20,466 bases of DNA from Firmicutes bacterium UBA3941. Its GTDB lineage: Bacteria; Bacillota; Clostridia; Caldicoprobacterales; UBA3941. The notes under the pieces are model-generated. The model saw nothing but the letters and a program-made list of their open reading frames with translations, was not told the DNA's origin and searched no databases. The stretch covers positions 1 to 20,466 of the forward strand of contig DGDX01000004.1 in assembly GCA_002385665.1 (NCBI GenBank). The letters run 5' to 3'. Within the stretch, counting starts at the first letter, position 1; the number at the start of each line of letters is the position of its first letter. Of the stretch, positions 7,125 through 15,377 are shown one piece after another. The position numbers and the translations under genes were made by a program.

Positions 7125-9140
7125 ATGAAACTCTTAAGACTGAGAGTTGTAGCTTTAATTCTAGTTCTTTTTATTATTATAATGTCATCCTGTGCTGGGG
7201 AAAGGGGAATATTGCCCGTTCAGGTTGATGGGATAGGCACTGACCGGCAAGGAGAGAAAATAGAAGACCATCTGGAAGATCAGCAGGTACATAGTAATAC
7301 TGGAGAAGTAGAACTGATACCCAGAGAGGTTCTTTTTGCAGATCCTGTAAGGACTTCGCCCAGTATATCCCCTGATGGTACCAAACTGGCATACCGTCTC
7401 TTTGAGGATGGGTATGATACCATCTTGGTTAAATATCTGGATCAAGACCGTGACGACATACCGGTCCAACAGCCTGGTACTCCCGGTAATTACAGGTTTT
7501 TCTGGGCTGGAGACAACAAGCATATTTTAATCTTGCAAGACTACTTAGGGGATGAAAACTATCACCTGTATGCATCCAATATTGAAACAGGTAGGATAAA
7601 GGATTTAACACCGTATAAAGATGTTCAGGCTATACTAATAGGGACAAGCATAAAACGCCCCGATGAAGTTTTAATTGCCCTTAACAGGGACAATCCCGCC
7701 AATCATGATGTCTATAGAGTAAAGATAAGTAGTGGTTCATTGGAATTATTAGAGCGAAATCCTGGAAATATACAGGGATGGATGATAGATGACAAGGGCG
7801 ATGTAAGGGGAGCCTTGACTTCAAACACCGATGGTGGATCCGATCTTTTAGTACGAGACAATAAGGATAGCGAGTGGAGGACGCTTATATCCTGGGATTA
7901 TGAATCGTCTAACAATAGCGCACCCTTAGGGTTTACTAAAGATGGCAGGAGTATGTTGATCCTGGATTCCAGAGAATCCAATACGGGAAGGCTGATAAGG
8001 GTGGATATCAGAACCGGCGAAACTACCACATTGGTTGAAGATCCCCAATACGATGTATATGAAGTTTTAGTTGATGATGAAACCTATGAGGTTCAGGCTG
8101 CATCCTTCATTAAGGATAGGAAGGAATGGGTGTTCTTTAACGCCGATACTGAAAAAGCTTTCGAAACCATTTCCAAGCTTAACGACGGAGATGTTTCCTT
8201 CATAAGTGGCAGTGAAGACGACAGGATCTGGCTATTGGCCTTTACCAGCGATGATGAGCCATTATCCTACTACATTTATAATAGAGAAGAAGATGTAGGC
8301 ACTCATCTATTCGATGAATTGCCCGAGTTAAATAACTATACCCTGGCGAAGACTGAACCGATATCCTTTAAATCCAGGGACGGGCTTACCATTCATGGAT
8401 ATATTACTTTTCCGCCTGGATCCAAGAGACAAGATTTACCTATGATACTCAATGTCCATGGCGGCCCCTGGTCCAGGGATACTTGGGGATTTGATCCGGA
8501 GGTCCAATGGATGGCCAATCGAGGCTATGTGGTATTACAGATCAACTTCAGGGGTTCTTCGGGATATGGCAAGGATTTCTTAAATGCGGGAAACAAGGAA
8601 TGGGGCGGCAAGATGCACGATGATTTAATCGACGGGGTCAACTGGGCAATAGAAAAAGGCTATGCAGACCCTGATAGGATAGGCATATATGGGGGCTCTT
8701 ATGGTGGGTACGCTGCTCTTGTAGGTGCATCCTTTACGCCCGATGTTTTTGCCTGTGCCGTTGATCTCTTTGGCCCTAGCAACTTGGTGACCCTTTTAGA
8801 ATCCATACCGCCTTATTGGACACCTATACTGGATAACTACTATAAGAGGGTGGGTAATTTAGAGACCGAAAAGGAATTCCTGGAATCCAGATCTCCCCTC
8901 TTTAAGGTGGACCAAATCAAGATACCGGTACTCATTGCCCAAGGTGGGAATGATCCAAGGGTAAAACAATCGGAGTCCGATCAGATCGTTAAAGCTATGG
9001 AGGAACACAACCTGGATGTAAGGTACCTATTGTTCCCTAATGCGGGACATAGCTTTTCATCGCCAGATGATAGAATTACATTTTATACGGCCGCTGAGAA
9101 ATTCTTGGCGGAACATCTCGGGGGTCGGTGGCAGGAATAG
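7125..9140 (+). CDS. lipoprotein prolyl-oligopeptidase family (S9) peptidase
   Basis: This 671-aa serine peptidase of family S9 (dipeptidyl-peptidase IV/acylaminoacyl-peptidase type) is anchored outside the membrane. Residues 1-22 form a lipoprotein signal with a charged start (KLLRLR), a hydrophobic core and Cys23 as lipidation site; the -3 residue is Met, which is less usual. Residues about 55-400 are beta-propeller repeats (for example DPVRTSPSISPDGTKLAYR), and residues about 410-671 are the alpha/beta hydrolase. The triad is Ser525 in GGSYGG, Asp610 in GGNDPR and His642 in NAGHSF; HGGP supplies the oxyanion region. ATG 7125 is chosen over an upstream in-frame start at 7005 because AAGGAGATA lies directly before it and it exposes the signal peptide. 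Likely role: trimming of short peptides outside the cell for uptake. Confidence 0.93.
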   Translation: MKLLRLRVVALILVLFIIIMSSCAGERGILPVQVDGIGTDRQGEKIEDHLEDQQVHSNTGEVELIPREVLFADPVRTSPSISPDGTKLAYRLFEDGYDTILVKYLDQDRDDIPVQQPGTPGNYRFFWAGDNKHILILQDYLGDENYHLYASNIETGRIKDLTPYKDVQAILIGTSIKRPDEVLIALNRDNPANHDVYRVKISSGSLELLERNPGNIQGWMIDDKGDVRGALTSNTDGGSDLLVRDNKDSEWRTLISWDYESSNNSAPLGFTKDGRSMLILDSRESNTGRLIRVDIRTGETTTLVEDPQYDVYEVLVDDETYEVQAASFIKDRKEWVFFNADTEKAFETISKLNDGDVSFISGSEDDRIWLLAFTSDDEPLSYYIYNREEDVGTHLFDELPELNNYTLAKTEPISFKSRDGLTIHGYITFPPGSKRQDLPMILNVHGGPWSRDTWGFDPEVQWMANRGYVVLQINFRGSSGYGKDFLNAGNKEWGGKMHDDLIDGVNWAIEKGYADPDRIGIYGGSYGGYAALVGASFTPDVFACAVDLFGPSNLVTLLESIPPYWTPILDNYYKRVGNLETEKEFLESRSPLFKVDQIKIPVLIAQGGNDPRVKQSESDQIVKAMEEHNLDVRYLLFPNAGHSFSSPDDRITFYTAAEKFLAEHLGGRWQE

Positions 9141-9205
9141 GTCTTCTAATCAAAAAAGTGAGAACTTAAATATCTATATTAGAAAAGAGAGTGGGGGATA
9201 AAAAG

Positions 9206-10204
9206 ATGAAAAAGAAAGGTTTGTATGTTTTGGATAAAAACTCATACGAAATAATCTATGGACCGGAGGAGCGTAGGGATATTGAAAAATTGGTGGATAT
9301 AATCGGTCCGGTTCAATCAAGAGAGGTTGCTCAAAAAAATCCTGACATTCTAAAAGAAGTAGAAGTTATTTTTTCAGGTTGGGGAGGACCCAAGATAGAT
9401 AATGACTTTCTGGCCGTCGCACCAAATCTAGAAATGGTATTCTACGGCGCCGGTTCAGTTAAAGGTATTGTAACAGAGGATTTTTGGGAGAGAGGGATTC
9501 GGATAACCAGTGCATACGCCGCAAATGGTATTCCTGTGGCTGAATTTACTCTATCTCAAATACTATTCTCCCTGAAAAGAGGGTGGCATTACGTTTTTCA
9601 TATAAAAAATCAGAAAGCCTATCCAGCTACAATAGAGGGCGTTCTTGGTTCCTACGGGAGTACAGTCGGGATTATATCTTTAGGTATGATTGGGCGATAT
9701 GTCTGTAATTTGCTCAAGCCCTTTGACTTAAAGGTTATTGCCTACGATCCCTATGCCGACCAGGCTATGGCTAAGGAACTAGGAGTTGAATTATGTGGGC
9801 TGGAGGAAATATTCCGGAGAGCCGATGTTGTATCCTTACATACACCTTGGTTGCCGGAAACCGAAGGAATGATCACCGGCAGACATTTTGAATCTATGAA
9901 ACAATATGCGACCTTCATCAATACAGCCCGTGGAGCGGTAGTGAGGGAGGAGGAAATGATTAGGGTGCTTGAGAAACGTACTGATATTCAGGCAGTCCTG
10001 GATGTTACATGGCCGGAGCCCCCGGAGCCCAATTCACCATTATATACCCTGCCAAACGTAGTCTTAACCCCTCATATTGCCGGATCTGTAGGGAAGGAAT
10101 GCAACAGGATGGGCAGATATATGGCGGATGAGTTGAAACGCTATCTTAAGGGTGAAGAGCTTCATTGGGAGATTACCAGGGAGAAATCTTCCATATTGGC
10201 ATAA
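9206..10204 (+). CDS. D-isomer-specific 2-hydroxyacid dehydrogenase
   Basis: This 332-aa NAD(P)-dependent enzyme would interconvert a 2-keto acid and a D-2-hydroxy acid (or phosphorylated relative). The cofactor fold shows GIISLGMIG (155-163) and Asp181 in YDPYAD at the end of the next strand, which favours NAD. The catalytic set is present: Arg242 in NTARGAVV, Glu271 in WPEPPEP and His290 in LTPHIAGS. The residues between (HTPWLPETEGMI) are typical. ATG 9206 is preferred to the in-frame GTG at 9191, since GTGGGGGAT would then serve as its ribosome binding site. A 7-bp inverted repeat, TTCTAAT/ATTAGAA (9144-9150/9178-9184), lies just upstream and could be an operator. It opens a run of carbohydrate-type genes, so a sugar-derived acid is a plausible substrate. 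Confidence 0.92.
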   Translation: MKKKGLYVLDKNSYEIIYGPEERRDIEKLVDIIGPVQSREVAQKNPDILKEVEVIFSGWGGPKIDNDFLAVAPNLEMVFYGAGSVKGIVTEDFWERGIRITSAYAANGIPVAEFTLSQILFSLKRGWHYVFHIKNQKAYPATIEGVLGSYGSTVGIISLGMIGRYVCNLLKPFDLKVIAYDPYADQAMAKELGVELCGLEEIFRRADVVSLHTPWLPETEGMITGRHFESMKQYATFINTARGAVVREEEMIRVLEKRTDIQAVLDVTWPEPPEPNSPLYTLPNVVLTPHIAGSVGKECNRMGRYMADELKRYLKGEELHWEITREKSSILA

Positions 10205-10313
10205 GAAGCGGGATAAGCCAAGTTTTCTTAGCCAAGTCGATGAAGTCATCCGTTTATTAATGTATCATTACCTAAGATTATGAACTGGCACAAGGGGTTA
10301 AATGATTCTTTAA

Positions 10314-10341
10314 TTGTTGATATTAATCCAATCAGTATAAG
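10314..10341 (+). promoter_or_regulatory. weak candidate promoter before isomerase 1
   Basis: In the 173-nt gap after the hydroxyacid dehydrogenase, TTGTTG (10314-10319) and TATAAG (10336-10341) are spaced by 16 nt. The -10 is good but the -35 matches only three positions. The gap is rich in A and T, so a chance match is possible. Nothing else is recognisable in it. Confidence 0.25.
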
Positions 10342-10377
10342 TGATTAAAATATTCAAATTTGGAAAGGGTGTTGGTT

Positions 10378-11154
10378 ATGTTGTATGGAGGTTTGGTTTC
10401 CATTACCTTTAGACAGCTTCAACCTAGGGAGATAATTACCTTGGTGCAAAAAAGCGGCTTAAAGGGTATCGAATGGGGAGGTGACGTCCATGTACCCCAC
10501 GGAAACCTTCATGCCGCTCGAGAGGTAGGCCATATGACAAGAGAAGCAGGGCTGACGGTGGCCGCCTATGGTTCTTACTATAGGGTTGGATGCCAAGGGC
10601 AAGAGGGGGTACCTGATTTCAGAGATGTTTTAGAGACAGCCCTGGAACTGGAAGCTCCCTTAATACGTGTTTGGGCTGGAAATATAGGGTCAGAACGGGC
10701 AGATCAGAGGGTTTGGGACAGGGCTGTTGAGGATTCAATCAGAATAGGAGATATGGCAAAAGGAGAGGATATCATCGTAGCTTATGAATATCATAGCGAT
10801 ACTTTAACTGACACATTGGAATCCAACCAAAGATTGATAAACGAGGTTAATCACCCAAATGTTCGCAGTTACTGGCAACCTCTTGCTCATCATGACATAA
10901 AAAACCGCATGGATGGGCTGGAGCAAATTCTATCCCGGCTGGAAAACGTTCATGTATACCATTGGATAGATGGAGACCGACTGCCTCTTGAAGATGGATA
11001 TCAGGAATGGCGGCAATATTTAAGATTGCTTAGAGATATCCCTGGCCAACACTATGCATTAATCGAATTTGTTAAAGGTGATAGAGCGGAGCAGTTTCTA
11101 GAGGACGCAGAAACCCTTAAGAGATGGCTTGGAGAGGATTTTCACATTGACTAA
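10378..11154 (+). CDS. sugar phosphate isomerase/epimerase family protein (isomerase 1)
   Basis: This is a 258-aa TIM barrel of the xylose-isomerase-like/AP-endonuclease-2 family, which includes epimerases, isomerases, dehydratases and glycoside-cleaving lyases. The barrel start is GGLVSITFRQL, and the strand ends carry likely metal ligands: Glu137 in AYEYHSDT, a His in VHVYHW (192 or 195) and Glu230 in LIEFVKGD. At the place where relatives usually carry a metal-binding Asp, the motif is YWQP with Gln167. ATG 10378 is preferred over the upstream TTG at 10360 because GGAAAGGG sits 8 nt before it. It pairs with the hydroxyacid dehydrogenase upstream. The stop codon overlaps the -35 box of the next promoter. 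The substrate is not predictable. Confidence 0.85.
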   Translation: MLYGGLVSITFRQLQPREIITLVQKSGLKGIEWGGDVHVPHGNLHAAREVGHMTREAGLTVAAYGSYYRVGCQGQEGVPDFRDVLETALELEAPLIRVWAGNIGSERADQRVWDRAVEDSIRIGDMAKGEDIIVAYEYHSDTLTDTLESNQRLINEVNHPNVRSYWQPLAHHDIKNRMDGLEQILSRLENVHVYHWIDGDRLPLEDGYQEWRQYLRLLRDIPGQHYALIEFVKGDRAEQFLEDAETLKRWLGEDFHID

Positions 11155-11174
11155 TACACGGTCAATGTTATAAT
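11147..11174 (+). promoter_or_regulatory. strong sigma-A promoter for the oxidoreductase/isomerase genes
   Basis: TTGACT (11147-11152) and a perfect TATAAT (11169-11174) are spaced by 16 nt, and the -10 is extended by TG at 11166-11167. The -35 overlaps the last codon and stop of isomerase 1. The start of transcription is expected near 11181, giving a leader of roughly 200 nt before the next gene. This is the best promoter match in the window. Confidence 0.75.
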
Positions 11175-11225
11175 TAAATCAATAGGTAAGTTTTAGTAAA
11201 CATATTATAAGATACCTTAGACTAT

Positions 11226-11277
11226 AGTGCTGGCAATTCTAGTTATGAAATTTCATTAAGCACTTATTTACTTTTTT
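11226..11277 (+). other. leader hairpin followed by a T-tract (possible attenuator)
   Basis: Inside the long leader, AGTGCT (11226-11231) and AGCACT (11259-11264) form a 6-bp inverted repeat enclosing 27 nt that include the palindrome GAAATTTC. A run of six T (11272-11277) follows seven bases later. The stem is short and the loop long, so this is at best a weak terminator or attenuator between the promoter and the Gfo/Idh gene. Confidence 0.25.
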
Positions 11278-11377
11278 AGGCTTGAATCCATCATATCTGG
11301 ATATGTTAGGTTATTTCAGTAGAATTTATCCATTTATGATGGTTATGACCCAATACGGGAATCCCAAGGAAAGAGGA

Positions 11378-12412
11378 ATGGATATGGAAGGTTTTGGAGT
11401 AGCTATTATAGGATGTGGGGCAATCCATAGGGTTCATGCTGATGCTGTTTTGAATAGCGGTATGGGTGAAATCCTTTGGTTTGTGGATATCAGGGAGGAT
11501 AGAGCAATAGCCTCGGCTGAAAAGTATGGCGGGAGCTGGTGCATGGACTACCATGAAGTACTGGAAGATCCGAGAGTGAACATAGTACATATATGTACAC
11601 CCCATTACTTACATAGTAAAATGGCCATTGATGCAGTAAAAGCGGGCAAACATGCCATTGTTGAAAAACCTGCGGCTATGAATGTAGAGCAGGCTAGGAT
11701 GATGGCCCAAGCAGCTAAGGAAAACAAGAGGCAAATAACTATTAACTTCCAAAACAGATTCAACCCTACTTCCATTAAGGCAAAGGAGATCATTGACAGT
11801 GGGGAAATGGGGAAGATTAGGGGAGTAAAAGGGTTGGTAACCTGGTTTCGGGACGCGGATTACTATGTCGAAAGTGGTTGGAGAGGCAGCTTTCAAACCG
11901 AGGGTGGAGGAGTGCTCATAAACCAATCCATACACACATTGGATCTCATGCGATGGCTGGTGGGAGAGGTGGAATTCATAGAGGGGCACGTGTCTACCAG
12001 AGCTTTAAAGGATGTTATAGAGGTGGAGGACACCGCAGAAGCCACTCTTTATTTTAAGAATGGTGCCAGGGGTATCTTCTATGCTACGAATTGTTATACT
12101 GATAATTCACCTGTAGAAATTGAAATACATTTCGATAAGGGTACCTTGAGAATATATGATGATGAACTTATAAAAATACAGGATGGCCAATGGGAAAAAC
12201 TTATTGATGGGACCTCAGAATCATCCCCCTATAAGTCCTATTGGGGAAAGAGTCATGCTACCCTTATAAAGTATTTCTATGAAAATATTATGAATGGCGC
12301 AGAAAAAGCCATTATTCCTGTGGAGGAGGGTATGTGGTCCTTGGAAATTCTGGACGGGCTCTATAGATCCTCTGCAACCAGCAATAAAATATTTATAGAC
12401 AAGCTATTATAA
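11378..12412 (+). CDS. Gfo/Idh/MocA family oxidoreductase 1
   Basis: This 344-aa NAD(P)-dependent dehydrogenase is of the glucose-fructose oxidoreductase/inositol dehydrogenase family, which oxidises or reduces hydroxyls of sugars, cyclitols and glycosides. It shows an N-terminal Rossmann fold with GCGAIHRVH (12-20), the VDIRED acidic end of strand 2 (about 36-41), the catalytic Lys97 in EKPAA and the C-terminal domain with GGGVLINQSIHTLDLMRWL (176-194). ATG 11378 is chosen because AAGGA lies 7 nt before it and it brings the Rossmann strand close to the N terminus; ATG 11384 is nearly as good. Upstream in-frame codons back to 11282 lack the family pattern. It is followed after 83 nt by isomerase 2, and it resembles the second Gfo/Idh gene at 13370 in layout. 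Confidence 0.92.
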   Translation: MDMEGFGVAIIGCGAIHRVHADAVLNSGMGEILWFVDIREDRAIASAEKYGGSWCMDYHEVLEDPRVNIVHICTPHYLHSKMAIDAVKAGKHAIVEKPAAMNVEQARMMAQAAKENKRQITINFQNRFNPTSIKAKEIIDSGEMGKIRGVKGLVTWFRDADYYVESGWRGSFQTEGGGVLINQSIHTLDLMRWLVGEVEFIEGHVSTRALKDVIEVEDTAEATLYFKNGARGIFYATNCYTDNSPVEIEIHFDKGTLRIYDDELIKIQDGQWEKLIDGTSESSPYKSYWGKSHATLIKYFYENIMNGAEKAIIPVEEGMWSLEILDGLYRSSATSNKIFIDKLL

Positions 12413-12495
12413 AGGTGTGGGCCAGGTCCAGAATCTAGAATGGATTTAGCCCTCTGTTGTAATATTTAAGATTAATTAAGAAGGAGTGCCAAATT

Positions 12496-13269
12496 ATGAA
12501 GAAACCTAGAATAGCTGCACAGCTCTATACCATACGAGATTTTACAAAAACACCGGATGATTTGGACAGGAGTATGAAAAGAATCAAGGAAATTGGTTAT
12601 AACGCGGTACAGGTATCGGGAATAGGGCCGATGGAACATCAACAAGTAAAAGATATTATGGATAGTCATGGTTTAACTATTTGTGCTACTCATATCAGTT
12701 TTGTCAGCATGCAGGAGAATCTCGATGATGTTATAAAACAGCACAAGTTATGGAACTGCAAATATGTTGGGGTTGGAAGCATGCCCAGTGAATATCAGTC
12801 CAGTAAAGAGGGATATCAGGCATTTGTCAGGGAAGCATCGGAAATAGGCAAGAAGCTAGCAGATAATGGATTACAATTTATCTATCATAACCATCACTTT
12901 GAATTTATGAAGTTTGATGGGGTGCTGGGTATGGATATCCTTCTGAATGAATCCGATCCTGAAGCTTTCGGGTTTGAAATTGATACATATTGGGTGCAGG
13001 CCGGTGGAGCCAATCCCGTTGACTGGATCAATAAGGTTGGGGATAGGATGCAGGTTATCCATTATAAGGATATGGCCATAAGTAAGGATGTCAAACAAAT
13101 AATGGCAGAGGTTGGGGAAGGTAATCTCAATTGGCCCGATATTATAGATGCCAGCATAAAGAACAACATAGAATGGGCGGCAGTGGAACAGGATATCTGT
13201 CAAAGGGATCCTTTCGAGAGTTTGGAGATTAGTTTTAATAATTTACAAAGACTTGGTCTGGATGCGTAA
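12496..13269 (+). CDS. sugar phosphate isomerase/epimerase family protein (isomerase 2)
   Basis: This 257-aa xylose-isomerase-like TIM barrel has a complete-looking metal site: Glu136 in YHNHHFEF (130-137), Asp163 in FEIDTYWV, His189 in IHYKDM, and Glu231 in VEQD. The start AAQLYTIRDF (7-16) and the YHNHxFEF element are typical of the branch often found next to Gfo/Idh dehydrogenases, with relatives acting on inososes and keto-sugars. AAGGAGTG precedes the ATG with good spacing. A basic tail or signal peptide is absent, so it is cytosolic. It most likely acts on the keto product of a neighbouring dehydrogenase (inference). Confidence 0.9.
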   Translation: MKKPRIAAQLYTIRDFTKTPDDLDRSMKRIKEIGYNAVQVSGIGPMEHQQVKDIMDSHGLTICATHISFVSMQENLDDVIKQHKLWNCKYVGVGSMPSEYQSSKEGYQAFVREASEIGKKLADNGLQFIYHNHHFEFMKFDGVLGMDILLNESDPEAFGFEIDTYWVQAGGANPVDWINKVGDRMQVIHYKDMAISKDVKQIMAEVGEGNLNWPDIIDASIKNNIEWAAVEQDICQRDPFESLEISFNNLQRLGLDA

Positions 13270-13369
13270 TTGCTCCAAGAGACAAAGAGATCAGCACCCA
13301 TCACCAACATAGTAACCGATACAAGGTGTTATTATCTAAGAATTTGGATGAAAGGAAGGGGCCATTAGA

Positions 13370-14530
13370 ATGAGCAAGGTAAGAATAGGCATAGTAGGTA
13401 TCGGAAATATGGGCAGTGCCCATGCCCTGTACCTATCTCAAAACAAAATTAAAAACGCAGAATTAACGGCAGTGTGTGATATAAATCCTAAAAGGCTGGA
13501 ATGGGTCAAGGATAATATTGGTCATGGGATAGGGCTGTTCGACAATGCAGACAGTATGTATGCATCAGGACTGGTCGATGGGGTTATAATCGCTACTCCA
13601 CATTATGACCATCCATCTTTGGTAATAAAGGCTTTTGATAATAACCTGCACGCTTTAGTAGAGAAACCAGCTGGGGTATATACTAAACAGGTCCGTGAAA
13701 TGAATGAGGCAGCAGAGAAGAGCGATAGGGTATTTGGAATTATGTACAACCAACGAACAAATCCCCTATATCAAAAGATGAAGGATTTGGTGGAGTCAGG
13801 AGAACTGGGCGAAATAAAACGAACCAATTGGATAATTACCAATTGGTACAGATCCCAAAGCTATTATGATTCCGGCGGATGGAGAGCTACCTGGGCAGGA
13901 GAAGGCGGCGGAGTTTTACTTAACCAATGCCCCCATAACTTAGATCTATGGCAGTGGATATGTGGTATGCCGGTAAGGGTTCAGGCCTTCATAAGCTACG
14001 GCAAATATCATGATATTGAAGTTGACGATGATGTAACGGCATATGTCGAGTATCCCAATGGTGCTACAGGAGTTTTCATCACCTCTACAGGGGATGCTCC
14101 CGGGACCAATAGATTTGAAATTACCGGGGACCGAGGCAAGCTGGTGGCAGAAGACGGCAAATTAACATTTTGGAGATTAAGGGTTTCAGAAAGGCAATTC
14201 AACAAAGAATACAAGGGTGGCTTTGGCGAGCCGGAATGCTGGAAATGTGATATACCAATTACGGGGGAAGAAACCGCCCACCAGGGCATTACCCAGGATT
14301 GGGTAAACTCTATTGTTAATGGTACCCCATTGTTAGCCCCCGGTATTGAGGGCATAAATGGTTTGACCATATCCAACGCTATGCATTTATCATCATGGAC
14401 CGATAGTTGGGTTAATATACCTTTTGACGAGGACCTCTTTTATCAAAAACTGAGAGAAAAAATTCAAAGCTCCACATTCAAGAAAAAGGTTGTGGCGGAT
14501 AAAGCTTTGGATGTAGAAGGGACATATTAA
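13370..14530 (+). CDS. Gfo/Idh/MocA family oxidoreductase 2
   Basis: This 386-aa protein belongs to the same family as the gene at 11378 but is longer and clearly divergent, so it is not a recent duplication. The Rossmann motif is GIGNMGSAH (10-18), with CDINP ending strand 2 (36-40), catalytic Lys99 in VEKPAG, and GGGVLLNQCPHNLDLWQW (179-196) containing His189 and Asp192. The NWYRSQSYYDSGGWRATW stretch (158-175) is the usual substrate-side segment of the branch acting on sugars and glycosides. GAAAGGAAGGGG precedes the ATG. Only one nucleotide separates its stop from the ATG of isomerase 3, so these two are translationally coupled. Exact substrate unknown. Confidence 0.93.
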   Translation: MSKVRIGIVGIGNMGSAHALYLSQNKIKNAELTAVCDINPKRLEWVKDNIGHGIGLFDNADSMYASGLVDGVIIATPHYDHPSLVIKAFDNNLHALVEKPAGVYTKQVREMNEAAEKSDRVFGIMYNQRTNPLYQKMKDLVESGELGEIKRTNWIITNWYRSQSYYDSGGWRATWAGEGGGVLLNQCPHNLDLWQWICGMPVRVQAFISYGKYHDIEVDDDVTAYVEYPNGATGVFITSTGDAPGTNRFEITGDRGKLVAEDGKLTFWRLRVSERQFNKEYKGGFGEPECWKCDIPITGEETAHQGITQDWVNSIVNGTPLLAPGIEGINGLTISNAMHLSSWTDSWVNIPFDEDLFYQKLREKIQSSTFKKKVVADKALDVEGTY

Positions 14531-14531
14531 T

Positions 14532-15302
14532 ATGAGGATAGGATTATGCGGACCTATTAGTCAAATTGATGAGATTGCTAAAATTGGATTTGACTATATT
14601 GAGCCCACTGTTGTCAGCGTTGTACAAATGGATAGCACAGAATACAAGGAGGCCTTAAAAAAAGCAAAAGAGGCTGGAATCGGCTGCGAGGTATTCAATG
14701 TGCTGTTTCCTGGTGACATAAGACTCATTGGGCCAGAGACAGATCTGTATAAAGTAGAGGAATATCTTAAGGGAGCCCTTGATAGAATAGCCGGCCTTGG
14801 TGCTCAAGTGGTAGTTTTCGGCAGCGGGGGAGCCAGGAAAATTCCTGCGGATTTGACCTTGGGAGACGGATGGAATGAACTGGTTGAGGTGGCGAGATTG
14901 ATGGGTAAATTAGCCCGTCAATATGATATTGTGGTAGCAGTGGAGCCCCTTAACAAAAGAGAAACAAATATTATAACCTCACTGGCCCAAGGAATAAAAT
15001 TTGTAGACGATGTTGGGCATCCAAACATAAAACTGTTGGCAGACTTTTATCATATGCGGATGGAAGGCGAGCCTATGGAAGCTATAAGGCAAACAACGGC
15101 TGACATTCTGGTACACGGCCATATTGCAAATGGTCAAGGCAGAACTATTCCCCTTGACAAATACGAAGATGTCTACAGAGATTTTTTCCTTAGTCTCAAT
15201 AGCATTGGATATAGGGGTAGAGTTAGTATTGAAGCTAGCACAAAGGATATAAAAAAGGAAGGTCCTATAGCATTGGATTTGCTAAGAACATTGCTACCCT
15301 AG
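14532..15302 (+). CDS. D-tagatose 3-epimerase-like sugar isomerase/epimerase (isomerase 3)
   Basis: This 256-aa TIM barrel is the most epimerase-like of the three. The metal ligands fit the D-tagatose/D-psicose 3-epimerase pattern: Glu138 in VEPLNKRETN (137-146), Asp171 in LADFYHM, His197 in HGHIAN and Glu234 in SIEAS. That motif set is known for epimerising keto-sugars at C3 and also occurs in hydroxypyruvate and inosose isomerases. The ribosome binding site (GAAGGG, 14517-14522) lies inside the end of the preceding Gfo/Idh gene, with a 1-nt gap between the genes. It closes the six-gene catabolic run. Confidence 0.9.
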   Translation: MRIGLCGPISQIDEIAKIGFDYIEPTVVSVVQMDSTEYKEALKKAKEAGIGCEVFNVLFPGDIRLIGPETDLYKVEEYLKGALDRIAGLGAQVVVFGSGGARKIPADLTLGDGWNELVEVARLMGKLARQYDIVVAVEPLNKRETNIITSLAQGIKFVDDVGHPNIKLLADFYHMRMEGEPMEAIRQTTADILVHGHIANGQGRTIPLDKYEDVYRDFFLSLNSIGYRGRVSIEASTKDIKKEGPIALDLLRTLLP

Positions 15303-15311
15303 TTTGTAATA

Positions 15312-15341
15312 ATGACATAACCTCAGGCATATTTATATAAT
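15312..15341 (+). promoter_or_regulatory. promoter before the small membrane protein gene
   Basis: ATGACA (15312-15317) and a perfect TATAAT (15336-15341) are separated by 18 nt. The -10 is covered by a 5-bp inverted repeat, GGCAT/ATGCC (15326-15330/15340-15344), which could be an operator half-site pair. Transcription would start near 15348, about 30 nt before the ATG at 15378. Confidence 0.5.
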
Positions 15342-15377
15342 GCCAGTTAATGAAAATTGTGCCGTGGGGGTGTGTGG

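Noticed and set aside
9144..9184. TTCTAAT/ATTAGAA inverted repeat before the hydroxyacid dehydrogenase
   Set aside because: Could be an operator, but 7 bp of AT-rich sequence with a 27-nt spacer may well be chance; only mentioned with the gene.
9206..15302. A C-glycoside deglycosidase (DgpABC-type) locus
   Set aside because: The small DgpB-type subunit was not found, so the cluster is only an analogy and was not named as such.
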